64,000 bases of DNA, from NCBI GenBank assembly GCA_022376925.1, contig JAIOJX010000005.1:89563001-89627000 (forward strand). Reading direction: 5' to 3'. This DNA is from Tragulus kanchil (taxonomy: Eukaryota > Chordata > Mammalia > Artiodactyla > Tragulidae). The translations under genes and the position numbers were made by a program. The notes under the pieces were generated by a model that was not told the origin of the DNA, made no database searches, and was given only the letters and a program-made list of their open reading frames with translations. This document shows, in pieces, positions 11,525 through 24,205 of the stretch. The number at the start of each line of letters is the position of its first letter. Positions within the stretch are counted from its first letter, which is position 1.

Positions 11525-12549
11525 GGTATCATGTGTCCTGTTTTCAAACTATATTACAAAGCTACAGTTGTCAAAACAGTATGATACTTACACTAAAACA
11601 GACACATATATCAATGGAACAGAATAGTGAGCCCAGAAATGAACTCACTCTTATGTAGTCAGTTAATTTACAACACAGGAGGGAAGAAAAACAGTGGGGG
11701 AAAAGATAGCCTCTTCAGTAAATGGTGTTGAGAAAACGGGATAGCTACATGCAAAAGAATCAAGTTAGACTACTTTTTCATACTATATATAAAAATATAG
11801 TAAAAAATGGATTATTAAATATTAGATCTGAAAATATAAAATTCCTAGAGGAAAGTGTAGACAGTACATTCTTTGACATTAGTCTTAGCAATGTTTTTTT
11901 GGGGATGTGTCTCCCCAGGCAAAGGAAACAAAAGCAAAAACAAACAAATGGGATTATGTCAAACTGGGAAGCTCTTGTACCACAAAGAAAACTATGAGAA
12001 GGTTACCTATCAAAGGGGAGAAGATACTTGCAAATGACAAATCTGATAAAGAGTTAATATCCAAGAACTCATACAATTCAGCATCTAACAAACAAATAAA
12101 CTGGCAACTCAGGTCATTAGGATCAGATGACCTGAACTGGTAGTTTTCCAAAGAAGACATACAGATGGCCAACAGGCATATGGAAATATGTTCAGCATTA
12201 CTAATTATCAGGAAAATGTAAATCAAAACCACAGTGAATTATCACCGCATGTCCTCATGTCTGTCGGAGTGTCTGTTATCAAAAAGACAACAAGCAACGA
12301 GTGATGACAAGGATGAAGAGAAAAGGGAATCCTCATGTTAGTGGCACTGTAAATTGCTGCAGCCATTATGGGAAATAATAGCGTTTACTTAAAAGTTTAG
12401 AACTAGAACTATCATGATTGAGCAATTCCACTTCAGGGAATTTTCCAAAGAAAACAAAAGCACACAAATTCAGAGAGATATATGCACCCTGATGCTCATC
12501 GTAGCATTGTTTACAATAGCTGAGATATGGTAGATGAATGGCTAAGAAG

Positions 12550-12584
<35 letters not shown>

Positions 12585-13078
12585 ACACAATGAAATATTA
12601 CTCTGCCATACTAAAGAATGAAATCTTGCTCTTTGCAACAACCACATGGATGGATCTAGAGGATGTTATGCTAAGTGACTAAGTCAGGGATAAAAAGACA
12701 AATACTGTATGATTTGACTTACATGTAGTACTTAAAAAACCAAAATGAATGAACAAACAGAATGAAACAGAAACTCATAGATAGAGAGAACAAGCAGGTG
12801 GTTGCCAGTGGTCACCAGAAAGGAGGGAGGTTGAGAGTGTAAAAGATGAGAGAGGTTAAGAGGTAAAACTTTCAGTTAAGAAATAAATGAGTCATAGTGA
12901 TGAAATGTGCAGCATGGGGATTGTAGTCAGTAACACTGTAATATGTTTGAATGGTGGCAGAATGGTTACATCACAGACCTGTTGTGATCCTTTTGTAATG
13001 TATAAAGATATTGAATCATTATGTTGTATACCTGGGCTAACATAATGTTGCAGACCAACTAACCTTCAAAAAAATGAG
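9715..13078 (+). mobile_element. L1, 3' half of ORF2 and 3' UTR, older subfamily
   Basis: Begins in the reverse-transcriptase part ('attgtactcaatgatgaaaa'). It continues through 'tgacaatgagctatcaggaa', 'tcaaaaagacaacaagcaac' and the classic 3' end 'aatcattatgttgtatacct'. Frames are broken throughout. The tail resembles L1MA-type rather than the active ruminant L1. Its apparent length is inflated by duplication 2; the real length is about 2.3 kb. A (TG)n run sits within it. Confidence 0.78.
12554..12583. repeat. (TG)n microsatellite
   Basis: About 15 uninterrupted TG units followed by cacacaatg, inside the L1 3' region. Confidence 0.9.
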
Positions 13079-13141
13079 AGAGAATGCCCATGGCTGGTAA
13101 TTCAGTGCCAGTCTGGTGGGCATAGACCAAAAAAAGAGAAA

Positions 13142-15240
13142 TCATCTTAAATTCATTATTCCTTTTTCAAAAGAAAACTATAGGTAAGCAAAACAGAAGT
13201 GCTGAATTATTCTCCTGCATTCTTTTGTATTTATTTGTATTAATCTGGGTTCTTTGGTTTCCTGTGGCAGAAGCCACACTCAGATTAGCTTAGGCTAATT
13301 TCCTTTTTTGCCTAAGATTCCAACTGCACATAAGCTAGATGACTTGGTATGGTTCTACTGGTCACTGACCCTCGGTTCACTTTTTCAGTCTTTTCCTATC
13401 TGTGTTTCATTTTGGATAGTTTCCAATTCTGTCTTTACATTCATTTATCTTTTTTTTTTTTGCAACGTCTTAATTTGCTGTCAGTCACATCTAGCATATA
13501 TTTGATTCTAGAAGCCGCCTAGCATATTTTCGTCTGCATAAATTTCATCTGACCTTTGCGTGTTTTTTCATTCCTCCATCTTTTCCCTTATGTCCTCATG
13601 AATAGTAATGAGATTTATAATAGCTTTGTTAACATATTTGTCTGCTAATTCCGTCATTTCTGTTATTTCTGGATCTGTTTCTATTGATTACTTTTTCTCT
13701 GGTAGTGGGTCGTATTTTTCTCCTTCTTTGTGTGCCTGAGAATTTTTAATTAGATACTAGACATCAGGATTTCACAGTGTTGAGTGTTAGATTTTGTTGT
13801 CTTCCTTTAGAAATGGTTGATTCGTTTATTCTGTCATGCAGTTAAATGATATACAGATTCATTCAATCTTTTGAGGCTGCTGTTAAGCTCTGTTCGGTCC
13901 AGAGCAGCCTCTATTCTTGGGCTAGTATAGCCCCGCCTCTGGGTGTGATCCTCCTGAGGACTCTCCATGTATTACAAAGTCTCTCCACTGTGGTTGGTAG
14001 GAGCATGAGCTATTTCCAACCCTGTGTAAGCCGTCGGGAAATTTTTAGTCTATTGATTCATTTCTCTTTCTCGTGTAACTACACCCCATACAGGTATAGA
14101 TCTGCCGTTGTTAATGATTCCGTGAACCTCTTTGCACATATCCAGAGTCTTCCGTGCAGCCCCCATCTCAAATCTCTGATTTTCCCCAGCTGTATCTTTA
14201 GTCTCTCTTGGTCTTGCCTAACTCATCTTAAATTCATTATTCCTTTTTCAAAAGAAAACTATAGGTAAGCAAAACAGAAGTGCTGAATTATTCTCCTGCA
14301 TTCTTTTGTATTTATTTGTATTAATCTGGGTTCTTTGGTTTCCTGTGGCAGAAGCCACACTCAGATTAGCTTAGGCTAATTTCCTTTTTTGCCTAAGATT
14401 CCAACTGCACATAAGCTAGATGACTTGGTATGGTTCTACTGGTCACTGACCCTCGGTTCACTTTTTCAGTCTTTTCCTATCTGTGTTTCATTTTGGATAG
14501 TTTCCAATTCTGTCTTTACATTCATTTATCTTTTTTTTTTTTTGCAACGTCTTAATTTGCTGTCAGTCACATCTAGCATATATTTGATTCTAGAAGCCGC
14601 CTAGCATATTTTCGTCTGCATAAATTTCATCTGACCTTTGCGTGTTTTTTCATTCCTCCATCTTTTCCCTTATGTCCTCATGAATAGTAATGAGATTTAT
14701 AATAGCTTTGTTAACATATTTGTCTGCTAATTCCGTCATTTCTGTTATTTCTGGATCTGTTTCTATTGATTACTTTTTTCTCTGGTAGTGGGTCGTATTT
14801 TTCTCCTTCTTTGTGTGCCTGAGAATTTTTAATTAGATACTAGACATCAGGATTTCACAGTGTTGAGTGTTAGATTTTGTTGTCTTCCTTTAGAAATGGT
14901 TGATTCGTTTATTCTGTCATGCAGTTAAATGATATACAGATTCATTCAATCTTTTGAGGCTGCTGTTAAGCTCTGTTCGGTCCAGAGCAGCCTCTATTCT
15001 TGGGCTAGTATAGCCCCGCCTACGAAGCTGTGATCCTCCTGAGGACTCTCCATGTATTACAAAGTCTCTCCACTGTGGTTGGTAGGAGCATGAGCTATTT
15101 CCAACCCTGTGTAAGCCGTCGGAATTTTTTAGTCTATTGATTCATTTCTCTTTCTCGTGTAACTACACCCCATACAGGTATAGATCTGCCGTTGTTAATG
15201 ATTCCGTGAACCTCTTTGCACATATCCAGAGTCTTCCGTG
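13142..15240. repeat. tandem duplication 3 (offset 1081)
   Basis: Copy 1 is 13142-14222 and copy 2 is 14223 to about 15240. The last ~65 bases of copy 1 (14158-14222) are a scrambled version of the sequence at 15240-15310. Elsewhere the differences are single-base indels in T-runs and around 13935/15019. This pattern looks like low-quality sequence end text, not evolved divergence. Confidence 0.94.
13260..14157. mobile_element. probable old L1-related interspersed repeat
   Basis: The text from 'ctgctaattccgtcatttct' to 'agatactagacatcaggatt' resembles a common old mammalian L1-type repeat. I recall the pattern but cannot name the subfamily. No coding potential. A copy lies at 14341-15240. 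Confidence 0.35.
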
Positions 15241-15514
15241 CAGCTCCTTCCTCTCATATACTCTCTCAGAATCTAGCTGTATCTTTTCTCCACTTAGGCT
15301 GCTATGCTCTTTGAGATCAATCTTCTTGGTCTGTGACCCTAAACTACCCCCCAGACTGCGTGTTGGAGCAATTACAGGGTTGAACTCACTTTCCCCCTTC
15401 ACCTGGGGATCATATTTCAGCACTATTTATTTTCCAATATCTGAAAAAACATTTTTTCACGTATTTTGCTCAGGTAATGAACAGAAAGGAAGTTTCTATA
15501 GCAGTTAATCCTTT

Positions 15515-15821
15515 TTTTTCTAAAGTTTTTTTGGGGGGAGTGCAGAGGGAGGGCGGTGGGCGGGCCACTTCTATTGGTCTTTTCATATCTATTTTCATCC
15601 ATCTTCGTTCTTTGGCCCGTGTGGGCCTCCCATAGCAGTGGCCTCTGTTGTCGCAGAGCGCCGGCTCTGGGCGCATGCGCTCCAGAGCTCCGGCTCGATA
15701 ATTGGACACATCAGTCCAGCCGCTCCGCGGCACGTGGGATCTTCCCAGGCCAGGGATCGAACCGGCGCCCCTTGCACTGCAAGGCGGTGTACTTACCCAC
15801 TGGACCACCACAGAAGCCCCA
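15515..15821 (-). mobile_element. CHR-type SINE, G-rich-extension subgroup (minus)
   Basis: Target-site duplication gcagttaatccttt at 15501-15514 and 15822-15835. The G-rich extension is at 15531-15565. The body is very close to the copies at 22.1 and 25.7 kb, including 'agcgccggctctgggcgcat'. Confidence 0.92.
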
Positions 15822-15892
15822 GCAGTTAATCCTTTAATGGTTGAAGCAGAAATATAAAAAATTATAGAATTGGGTTTTTTTATGAATGAACG

Positions 15893-16052
15893 GGCTTCCC
15901 TTGTGGCTCAGATGGTAGAAAATCCATTTGCAGTGCAGAAGATGGATGGGGTTTGATCCGATTGGGAAGATCCCTTGGAGAAGGGAATGGTACCCCACTC
16001 CAGTGGGGCTGCAAAGAGTTGGACACAACTGAGTGACTAACACTTTCACCTT
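15893..16052 (+). mobile_element. Bov-tA SINE, internally shortened (plus)
   Basis: 'cgggcttcccttgtggctca' to 'gagttggacacaactgagtg', lacking part of the middle. Diverged from consensus. Confidence 0.83.
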
Positions 16053-16670
16053 CACACTTTCATGTTGGTCTTAGTTGCAAAGGCAGGATCCATTTTTGGT
16101 GTTAATTTTTCTTCAAATTGCCAGTTAAATGATATACAGTCTCTCTACTTCTTGGGAACTTACTTGGGCTAGTATAGCCCGCCTCGCTGTGATCCTCCTG
16201 AGGACTCTCCATGTATTACAAAGTCTCTCCACTGTGGTTGGTAGGAGCATGAGCTATTTCCAACCCTGTGTAAGCCGTCGGAATTTTTAGTCTATTGATT
16301 CATTTCTCTTTCGTGTAACTACACCCCATACAGGTATAGATCTGCCGTTGTTAATGATTCCGTGAACCTCTTTGCACATATCCAGAGTCTTCCGTGCAGC
16401 TCCTTCCTCTCATATACTCTCTCAGAATCTAGCTGTATCTTTTCTCCACTTAGGCTGCTATGCTCTTTGAGATCAATCTTCTTGGTCTGTGACCCTAAAC
16501 TACCCCCCAGACTGCGTGTTGGAGCAATTACAGGGTTGAACTCACTTTCCCCCTTCACCTGGGGATCATATTTCAGCACTATTTATTTTCCAATATCTGA
16601 AAAAACATTTTTTCACGTATTTTGCTCAGGTAATGAACAGAAAGGAAGTTTCTATAGCAGTTAATCCTTT

Positions 16671-16977
16671 TTTTTCTAAAGTTTTTTTGGGGGGAGTGCA
16701 GAGGGAGGGCGGTGGGCGGGCCACTTCTATTGGTCTTTTCATATCTATTTTCATCCATCTTCGTTCTTTGGCCCGTGTGGGCCTCCCATAGCAGTGGCCT
16801 CTGTTGTCGCAGAGCGCCGGCTCTGGGCGCATGCGCTCCAGAGCTCCGGCTCGATAATTGGACACATCAGTCCAGCCGCTCCGCGGCACGTGGGATCTTC
16901 CCAGGCCAGGGATCGAACCGGCGCCCCTTGCACTGCAAGGCGGTGTACTTACCCACTGGACCACCACAGAAGCCCCA
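16671..16977 (-). mobile_element. second copy of the SINE at 15515
   Basis: Identical element and flanks in copy 2 of duplication 4; not an independent insertion. Confidence 0.92.
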
Positions 16978-17048
16978 GCAGTTAATCCTTTAATGGTTGA
17001 AGCAGAAATATAAAAAATTATAGAATTGGGTTTTTTTATGAATGAACG

Positions 17049-17208
17049 GGCTTCCCTTGTGGCTCAGATGGTAGAAAATCCATTTGCAGTGCAGAAGATG
17101 GATGGGGTTTGATCCGATTGGGAAGATCCCTTGGAGAAGGGAATGGTACCCCACTCCAGTGGGGCTGCAAAGAGTTGGACACAACTGAGTGACTAACACT
17201 TTCACCTT
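17049..17208 (+). mobile_element. second copy of the Bov-tA at 15893
   Basis: Same element in copy 2 of duplication 4. Confidence 0.83.
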
Positions 17209-17246
17209 CACACTTTCATGTTGGTCTTAGTTGCAAAGGCAGGATC

Positions 17247-17452
17247 TTTATTGTGTCATGTGGACTCTTTTGTTGGCGCTTGGACTCTAGTTATGGTACT
17301 TGGGATCCTGAAGGTGTGGGCTCAGTAGTTGCGGTGCATAGGCTTAGTTGCCCCACAGCATGAGAGAACTCTGTTCCTCAACCAGGGATAGAACCTAGGT
17401 CCTCTTGCATTGCAGTGTGGATTCCTGTCTACTGGACCCCCAGGGAAGCTCC
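17247..17452 (-). mobile_element. CHR-2-like tRNA SINE (minus)
   Basis: Antisense text 'gtgtgggctcagtagttgcg', 'ttagttgccccacagcatga' and 'actggacccccagggaagct' identifies the long-bodied CHR-type SINE. It is old, with many differences from the copy at 25.3 kb. Confidence 0.7.
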
Positions 17453-18082
17453 ATCCGGTTATGTCTTTGTAATTTATTTCTTGAGGTGGTGTTACTGGGT
17501 TGAAAGATTTGAGAGTACTAACACCCTCCAAATGTACTGTTAGGTCCTCTGGAAAGATTGTACCGGTTTTCCACTGGGACTGTATGAGAGCACTCATTTT
17601 GCCACCCCTCAACAGCACAGCCTTTTTTTATTCTTTGAGTGAGCACATACTGAATGCAATTACAGTGTGAAGTCTATTGCTGGGAAGAATAAAGTACAGC
17701 CTCTTTACCCAGAGGGCTCATGGGTGGATGATGGAGAGAGATGATAAACTCATCACTAGAATATGACAAATTTTGGAAGGCAAGATCAAATTCTGCCTAA
17801 GAAAAACTTCATATATTTTCACTGAATATTTGAGGATAGGTAGTTTTTAATAAGGCCTCAGAGTGAAAAAAAAGTGAAAAGAGTTAATAGGACATTTAGG
17901 TGACTGAAGTGTGAAACAGCCTGGCATATTCACTGAATAGTTTTGCTGGTACCAAGGTTGTGTTAGAAGGGAGAATGTAGAAGGAAATAAAGTAGAATCT
18001 GGAGGCAGAAAGCAGATACTGTAAGAATGTATGGTCTTAAACTAGAGAAACACAAACTCCGAATTCAGTCTCTGTATATCAT
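17453..18082. other. unassigned non-coding sequence
   Basis: No element or exon recognised. Confidence 0.4.
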
Positions 18083-18262
18083 GTTGTTATTGTTGTTTAG
18101 TCACTAAATAATGTCTGACTCTGCGCCCCATGGACTGGAGCCCACCAAGCTCCTCTGTCCATGGAATTTCCCAGGCAAGAATATTGGAGTGGGTTGCCAT
18201 TTCTTTCTCCAGGGGATCTCCGCAACCCAGGGACTGAACCTGCATCTCCTGCCTTGGCGAAG
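18083..18262 (-). mobile_element. Bov-tA SINE (minus)
   Basis: 'gttgtttagtcactaaataa', 'tggactggagcccaccaagc', 'tggagtgggttgccatttct' and 'caacccagggactgaacctg'; the tRNA head is truncated. Confidence 0.85.
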
Positions 18263-18769
18263 GTGACTGAAATTCTTACACATAGTGAAGTTCAGCTTGT
18301 TACCATTGGTTTTGTTTTTCTTGCTCCTTACAGAGGTTGCCGAAGTCTTTTCATAACATGAGTCCTATTTCATCTGAGAGTTAAAATGCCAGCCTTTAAA
18401 TACTGCAGTGACCTTTTTTGTTGTTTGATTCTTTAGAGGACAGGTTGAGTTCTTGTCTGCTCTTGTCAGTGAAATAGGCTTGATTCTTTCTTGTCTCCTA
18501 AACAGCAAACAGAACACACTGTGTAGGCGTGACCCTGCCTGGAGCTGTCCTGCGTGCCTGTCCTTGAGCTGAGCATATGATCCATTCTGTATCCTGTATG
18601 TGTGTTCTCTCTGGGCCAGCTCTTACTAACGCAGGTTCGCAAGGAGTGAAGGTCTCGTCACGACTGCCTGCCTCATTAGAGCAAACACAAACCATTGGTA
18701 TTTTGTCCTTAGAAAAAGGCACTTTAGGTAAAGTCTAGCTGTCTAGCAAAAGGAGGAAGTGGAAAACCA
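18263..18769. other. unassigned non-coding sequence
   Basis: Nothing recognised. A 74-codon minus-strand frame here shows no family resemblance. Confidence 0.4.
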
Positions 18770-18870
18770 CAGAGTTGTACTGGGTCTTTGGAGATAGGCT
18801 TAGTTTCCAGTCTGCTGAGTGCAAATAGTTGTCTGATCTTGGTTAAGCACTTAGGTCATTGGGCCTCTTT
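18770..18870 (+). mobile_element. probable MIR fragment
   Basis: 'gcaaatagttgtctgatctt' followed by 'ggttaagcacttaggtcatt' and 'gggcctcttt' follows the MIR order 'gctgtgtgacctTgggcaagtca...gcctcagttt'. Short and diverged. Confidence 0.4.
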
Positions 18871-18873
18871 TTT

Positions 18874-18995
18874 AAAATTTATTTATAATTGGATGATGAT
18901 TGCCTTACAATGGTGTGTTGGTTTCTGCTGCATAACAATGTGAATCAGCCATAAGTATACATATATCCCCTCCCTTTTGAGCCTCCCTCTCAAAG
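18874..18995 (-). mobile_element. L1 3' end (minus)
   Basis: 'attgccttacaatggtgtgt', 'tggtttctgctgcataacaa' and 'tgtgaatcagccataagtat' form the ruminant L1 3' terminus in antisense. Very truncated. Confidence 0.7.
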
Positions 18996-19668
18996 CATTC
19001 CATTTTTTTTAATTTAAAGAATCTAATTTTAAAAAATGATGCAGGTGAACTTACTTGGGGAACAGAGACAGACTTACAGATGTTGAGGACAGACTTGTTG
19101 TTACCAAGGGGGAAACGTGGCAGAGGGAACTCTTCTTGATTAACAAAATGACTTTTACACTCTTTACTAGTTCGAAACTTTGAATGTATAAACAAAGGTT
19201 AAAAAAAAGTTTAAAAGGATTTTAAAGGCATTAAAAGCAAATTTCTTCATCATGGATATAGAAATTAAATTTGTATTTTTTACTAAAAGCAACATTTAGC
19301 TGTATTCTATAATGATCTAAGTTTCCAGATAACCAAAGATCATTAATGACTGCAGTTCCAATTTTTAAATTAATTATCTTCTCACTGTGATATGTGAACA
19401 TAATTTCTGAACATTGGATTGGCTTACTGTTCATTTATCTATTTAAACTTAAGATGGGGGGGTCACACACAAAAAAACTTAAGATTATTTTCTTAGGAAT
19501 ATAAATTTCTTAAATGGATGTCAAGTACTTCTTTATGAGACCCCCAATGACATGGGTTAAGATCAGAATAGCTCTCCTGGTTGTCAGCATTTGTGGCCTC
19601 TTTCCATTTCTGTTTCTGTCATAATTCTAAGGCTTTTACTTATTTTACAATGTGAGATGAGAAGAAAA
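18996..19668. other. unassigned AT-rich sequence
   Basis: No element recognised up to the start of duplication 5. Confidence 0.4.
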
Positions 19669-20065
19669 GGCTCTCTGTGTATTCTGCTTTTGTTTAAAGT
19701 ACTATTAATCTGGTATTTCAGTTATTTTGGGCTTAAGGAGGCTTTTTTGTGCTATTTTCAGCATAAACTATAATTTTTTCAGCTACTAAGAACATTGTGA
19801 ATCCTGTTACACATTATGCTTGAGATTTGGACAAAAGCCTCATTTAACTTAGAGATTGTAGAGAGTATATTGGGAACATTCTATGAATGATCTGGACCCA
19901 CTGTGACAAAATCAGTTATAAACTGACATGGTGTTCAGAAACTTTCGATGCGGTTAGATCCACCAGTCCTTAAAAGAGTGATCGTAGATTGTTACATTTC
20001 TAGTATCTGATCCACTGACACAGGTTTTTCTATTAGGTATGTTTGCTGCTTTCCATTTTTGTTTT

Positions 20066-20480
20066 TGTTTTTTTTTGGAGTGTGATTGCTTTACTGTTGT
20101 GTTAGTTTTTGCTGTACAGCAAAGCACATCAGCTATGTGTATACACATAGCCCCTCCCTCGGGGAGCCTCCATCCCCCCGCCCGCTCACCCCATCCAACT
20201 CCTCTGGGTTCTCGAAGAGCCCGGAGCTGAACTCCCTGCACTCTACAGCAGCTCCCACCACCTGCCTGTTTCACACGTGGTTGTGTATATATGTCAGTGC
20301 CACTTTCTCAACTCATCCCACCCTCCCCTTAGCCCTGTTTCCACCTGTCCGTTCTCAATGTCTGCATCTCTGTTCCTGCCCTGCACATAGGATCATCAGT
20401 ACCATTTTTCTAGATTCCATATATATGCAGTAATATACGACATTTGTTTTTCTCGTTCTGACTTCACTCTTGTATGGCAG
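20066..20480 (-). mobile_element. L1 3' UTR, ruminant type (minus)
   Basis: Antisense 3' UTR of a ruminant L1: 'gctttactgttgtgttagtt', 'ttttgctgtacagcaaagca', a C-rich tract (G-rich on the L1 sense strand) at 20150-20200, then 'gcacataggatcatcagtac'. About 415 bp, 5'-truncated. Less diverged than the L1 at 9.7 kb. Confidence 0.8.
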
Positions 20481-21169
20481 ACTCCATCACAGTTTTACTG
20501 AACTGCCTAATGTGATTTACGCTGAGATTGCAGTTACTGGAGTTTGTTCATATCACAAGGGAAGCAGATAGAATCTGAGGAAGTCTCCTAGAGACTAGTC
20601 TATGTATAGGTGGACAGTATTTGGGTGTAACCACCATTTGGAATGATGAGAGGTTTTCCACCAAGACTGTACCTGGAGATGAGGGGTAGAGTGGGGAGTT
20701 GGAGAAATGTACCTGAAGTGTGACCCCTGGGTTAGTGAGGTACTAGAAATGCCCGAGTGGGATTTTAAAATGTACGTATGGCTCTCTGTGTATTCTGCTT
20801 TTTTTGACTATTTCTGGTATTTCAGTTATTTTGGGCTTAAGGAGGCTTTTTTGTGCTATTTTCAGCATAAACTATAATTTTTTCAGCTACTAAGAACATT
20901 GTGAATCCTGTTACACATTATGCTTGAGATTTGGACAAAAGCCTCATTTAACTTAGAGATTGTAGAGAGTATATTGGGAACATTCTATGAATGATCTGGA
21001 CCCACTGTGACAAAATCAGTTATAAACTGACATGGTGTTCAGAAACTTTCGATGCGGTTAGATCCACCAGTCCTTAAAAGAGTGATCGTAGATTGTTACA
21101 TTTCTAGTATCTGATCCACTGACACAGGTTTTTCTATTAGGTATGTTTGCTGCTTTCCATTTTTGTTTT

Positions 21170-21584
21170 TGTTTTTTTTTGGAGTGTGATTGCTTTACTG
21201 TTGTGTTAGTTTTTGCTGTACAGCAAAGCACATCAGCTATGTGTATACACATAGCCCCTCCCTCGGGGAGCCTCCATCCCCCCGCCCGCTCACCCCATCC
21301 AACTCCTCTGGGTTCTCGAAGAGCCCGGAGCTGAACTCCCTGCACTCTACAGCAGCTCCCACCACCTGCCTGTTTCACACGTGGTTGTGTATATATGTCA
21401 GTGCCACTTTCTCAACTCATCCCACCCTCCCCTTAGCCCTGTTTCCACCTGTCCGTTCTCAATGTCTGCATCTCTGTTCCTGCCCTGCACATAGGATCAT
21501 CAGTACCATTTTTCTAGATTCCATATATATGCAGTAATATACGACATTTGTTTTTCTCGTTCTGACTTCACTCTTGTATGGCAG
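21170..21584 (-). mobile_element. second copy of the L1 3' UTR at 20066
   Basis: Same element in copy 2 of duplication 5. Confidence 0.8.
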
Positions 21585-22134
21585 ACTCCATCACAGTTTT
21601 ACTGAACTGCCTAATGTGATTTACGCTGAGATTGCAGTTACTGGAGTTTGTTCATATCACAAGGGAAGCAGATAGAATCTGAGGAAGTCTCCTAGAGACT
21701 AGTCTATGTATAGGTGGACAGTATTTGGGTGTAACCACCATTTGGAATGATGAGAGGTTTTCCACCAAGACTGTACCTGGAGATGAGGGGTAGAGTGGGG
21801 AGTTGGAGAAATGTACCTGAAGTGTGACCCCTGGGTTAGTGAGGTACTAGAAATGCCCGAGTTCCCAAGATTGTGATAAAACTTCGTTGACTGTTCAAGT
21901 AATCAGATTTCCTACTGATCTATCTGCTCAGCGTATAAATCATAAAGTTGGTTTATGGAAGAATTTTGGAATACTTGACTGACAGTCTTGTTCTAGTACC
22001 CTTTTCTTGTTGAATTATCATGTGCCTTCATAAATTTCAACCCAACCCAAAGAAAACCCAAATAGAAATAGTGGACAAAAGAAGTCCAAAGTAATTTCGA
22101 AAGTCCTAAATTGTTTTGTATCTGTAAAGCTTTT

Positions 22135-22472
22135 TTTTTTGTTTGTTTTAAAGATTTATTTATTTAATTATTTTGGGCAGGGGTCGGGTTGGGGAGGGAG
22201 GGAGCGGGCGGGCGGGCCACTTCTATTGGTCTTTCATTTCTCCATTTTCATCCATCTTTGTTCTTTGGCTCGTGTGGGCCTCCCATCACGGTGGCGTCTG
22301 TTGTTGCAGAGCACCGGCTCTGGGTGCATGCGCTCCAGAGCTCTGGCTCTGTAATTGGACACATGGGTCCAGCCGCTCCATGGCACGTGGGATCTTCCTA
22401 GGCCAGGGATGGAACTGGCGCCCCTTGCACTGCAAGATGGTGTCCTTACCCACTGTACCACCAGGGGAAGCC
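22135..22472 (-). mobile_element. CHR-type SINE, G-rich-extension subgroup (minus)
   Basis: Target-site duplication ctgtaaagctttt at 22122-22134 and 22473-22485. The A-tail (as T), G-rich extension 22186-22216, body and tRNA head are all present. About 338 bp, the longest copy. Confidence 0.92.
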
Positions 22473-22896
22473 CTGTAAAGCTTTTCATAGCTTGTTAGAA
22501 TGAGTGAGAAAATTGTGGCTAACCCCTCCCCCATTCAAGTAGTTATAATTGAACGCAGTGCAAATTGTATTATAATTGAGATACATATCTTTTTTGTTAG
22601 ATTCAAGTGCTAGTTTATTCAAGTTTCATGAGACTCCTGTTCTATTTCTTTGCCCATCTTGTATTAAATTAAGTTTTCCTTGGCATTTGCCCCTAAGGCA
22701 GGAAACATCAGCAAAATTTGTTAGGCAAGAAACAATAATTGACGTTCAGTGGAAAGCATAGGCATTTAAACTCAAATGAAAACGAATATTTGAAAGTTAG
22801 GAAAAAAATAGAATTAGATTTGAACACTTCAGGCGGTGTGGATTTTTAGGATAGTGATCTGCCAGTGACCCTTTACTGTGTTGTGTGTTTGTAAAT

Positions 22897-23078
22897 GGGA
22901 CTTCCTTTCTTAGTGGCTCAGAGGGTAAAGTATCCACCTGCAATTCCGGAGACCTAGGTTTGATTCCTGGGTCAGAAAGATTCCTTGCAAAGGGAACAGC
23001 TACCCATTACAGTATTCTGGCCTGGAGAATTCCATCAACAGGGAGCCTGGCGGACTACAGTCTATGGGATTGCGAAGG
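22897..23078 (+). mobile_element. Bov-tA SINE (plus)
   Basis: 'gggacttcctttcttagtgg', 'tccacctgcaattccggaga', 'tacagtattctggcctggag' and 'ctacagtctatgggattgcg'; diverged, truncated at the 3' end. Confidence 0.84.
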
Positions 23079-23295
23079 TAAAATATCTTCACCTATCTCC
23101 ATCCCAGCTCAATTTCTTTTTCTTTGTTCAGTTTCACTGGATTGGCCAGTTAAAATTTAAAGCATGACCATGTTTTGGATTGTATCCGAATCTATGCATT
23201 TACAGATTTGCTAAAATGTTTATGCCTATTTTGTAAGTTTATGTGCTTTGTAATTCTGTAGTCCCTAGTGTTTCCTTTAAAAATAAATCCCAGCA

Positions 23296-23507
23296 GGGCT
23301 TCCCTGGTCCAGTGGGTAAAGAGTCTGCCTTGACGTGCAAGGGGCACCGATTCGATCCCTGACATGGGAAGATCCCACATGGAGTGGCTGGACCAGCTCT
23401 CTGCATCGAGAGAGGCCACTGCGATGAGAGGCCCACACAGGCCAAAAAATTAAGATGGATGAAAAAAAATAAATGAAGGACCAATAAAAGAGGCCAGATA
23501 AATAAAT
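23296..23507 (+). mobile_element. CHR-type SINE without extension (plus)
   Basis: 'gggcttccctggtccagtgg' head, body with two internal deletions, ending 'ccaataaaagaggccag' plus (AAAT)n. Imperfect target-site duplication aaataaatcccagca / aaataaatctcagca at about 23281-23295 and 23508-23522. Confidence 0.88.
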
Positions 23508-24023
23508 AAATAAATCTCAGCAATCTATTGTTAGAAATAAATTATGCCTAGCCAAAGGATAGCACTTAAAAAAATAATCTTAAAGGAACCTTTATGACTG
23601 AACATTTTTTCAACCTACTCGAGTCAGTTTTCAGCATTTGTTTAATGTGCAGCTATTGCATGAAGTAAAATGTCTTAAGCTTTGCTGTATTTTGCTCTTT
23701 CATTAGTCATGCTCATGGCTTTGTTTTACTACTGATTATTTTTAAAGAGTATTTGAATGAATGCAATGATTTTAAATATCTGTTAAAATTTGATTTAATC
23801 TAGGTAGAAATTAAGTTTTCCTTGGCATTTGCCCTAAGGCAGGAAACATCAGCAAATTTTAAAAATTGACGTTCAGTGGAAAGCATAGGCATTTAAACTC
23901 AAATGAAAACGAATATTTGAAAGTTAGGAAAAAAATAGAATTAGATTTGAACACTTCAGGCGGTGTGGATTTTTAGGATAGTGATCTGCCAGTGACCCTT
24001 TACTGTGTTGTGTGTTTGTAAAT

Positions 24024-24205
24024 GGGACTTCCTTTCTTAGTGGCTCAGAGGGTAAAGTATCCACCTGCAATTCCGGAGACCTAGGTTTGATTCCTGGGTC
24101 AGAAAGATTCCTTGCAAAGGGAACAGCTACCCATTACAGTATTCTGGCCTGGAGAATTCCATCAACAGGGAGCCTGGCGGACTACAGTCTATGGGATTGC
24201 GAAGG
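24024..24205 (+). mobile_element. second copy of the Bov-tA at 22897
   Basis: Same element in copy 2 of duplication 6. Confidence 0.84.

Larger units (their letters stand above)
14999..17246. repeat. tandem duplication 4 (offset about 1156)
   Basis: Copy 1 is 14999-16090 and copy 2 is 16163-17246. A 72-base filler between them includes a truncated 'cagttaaatgatatacag' lifted from about 14922. Overlap with duplication 3 makes the segment near 13912-14160 present three times. Small indels occur near the head of copy 2 only. Confidence 0.95.
19669..21862. repeat. tandem duplication 5 (offset 1104-1111)
   Basis: Copy 1 is 19669-20758 and copy 2 is 20780-21862, with a 21-base filler. The only clear differences are a compressed stretch just after the head of copy 2 (20803-20818) and one lost T-run base. 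The interior reads identical. Confidence 0.95.

Noticed and set aside
9715..13078. Potentially active L1
   Set aside because: Only the 3' half is present, frames are broken, and the tail is of an old subfamily.
13308..13505. 65-codon frame repeated at 14389 as a small gene family
   Set aside because: The second copy is duplication 3 and the frame ends differ because of a T-run indel.
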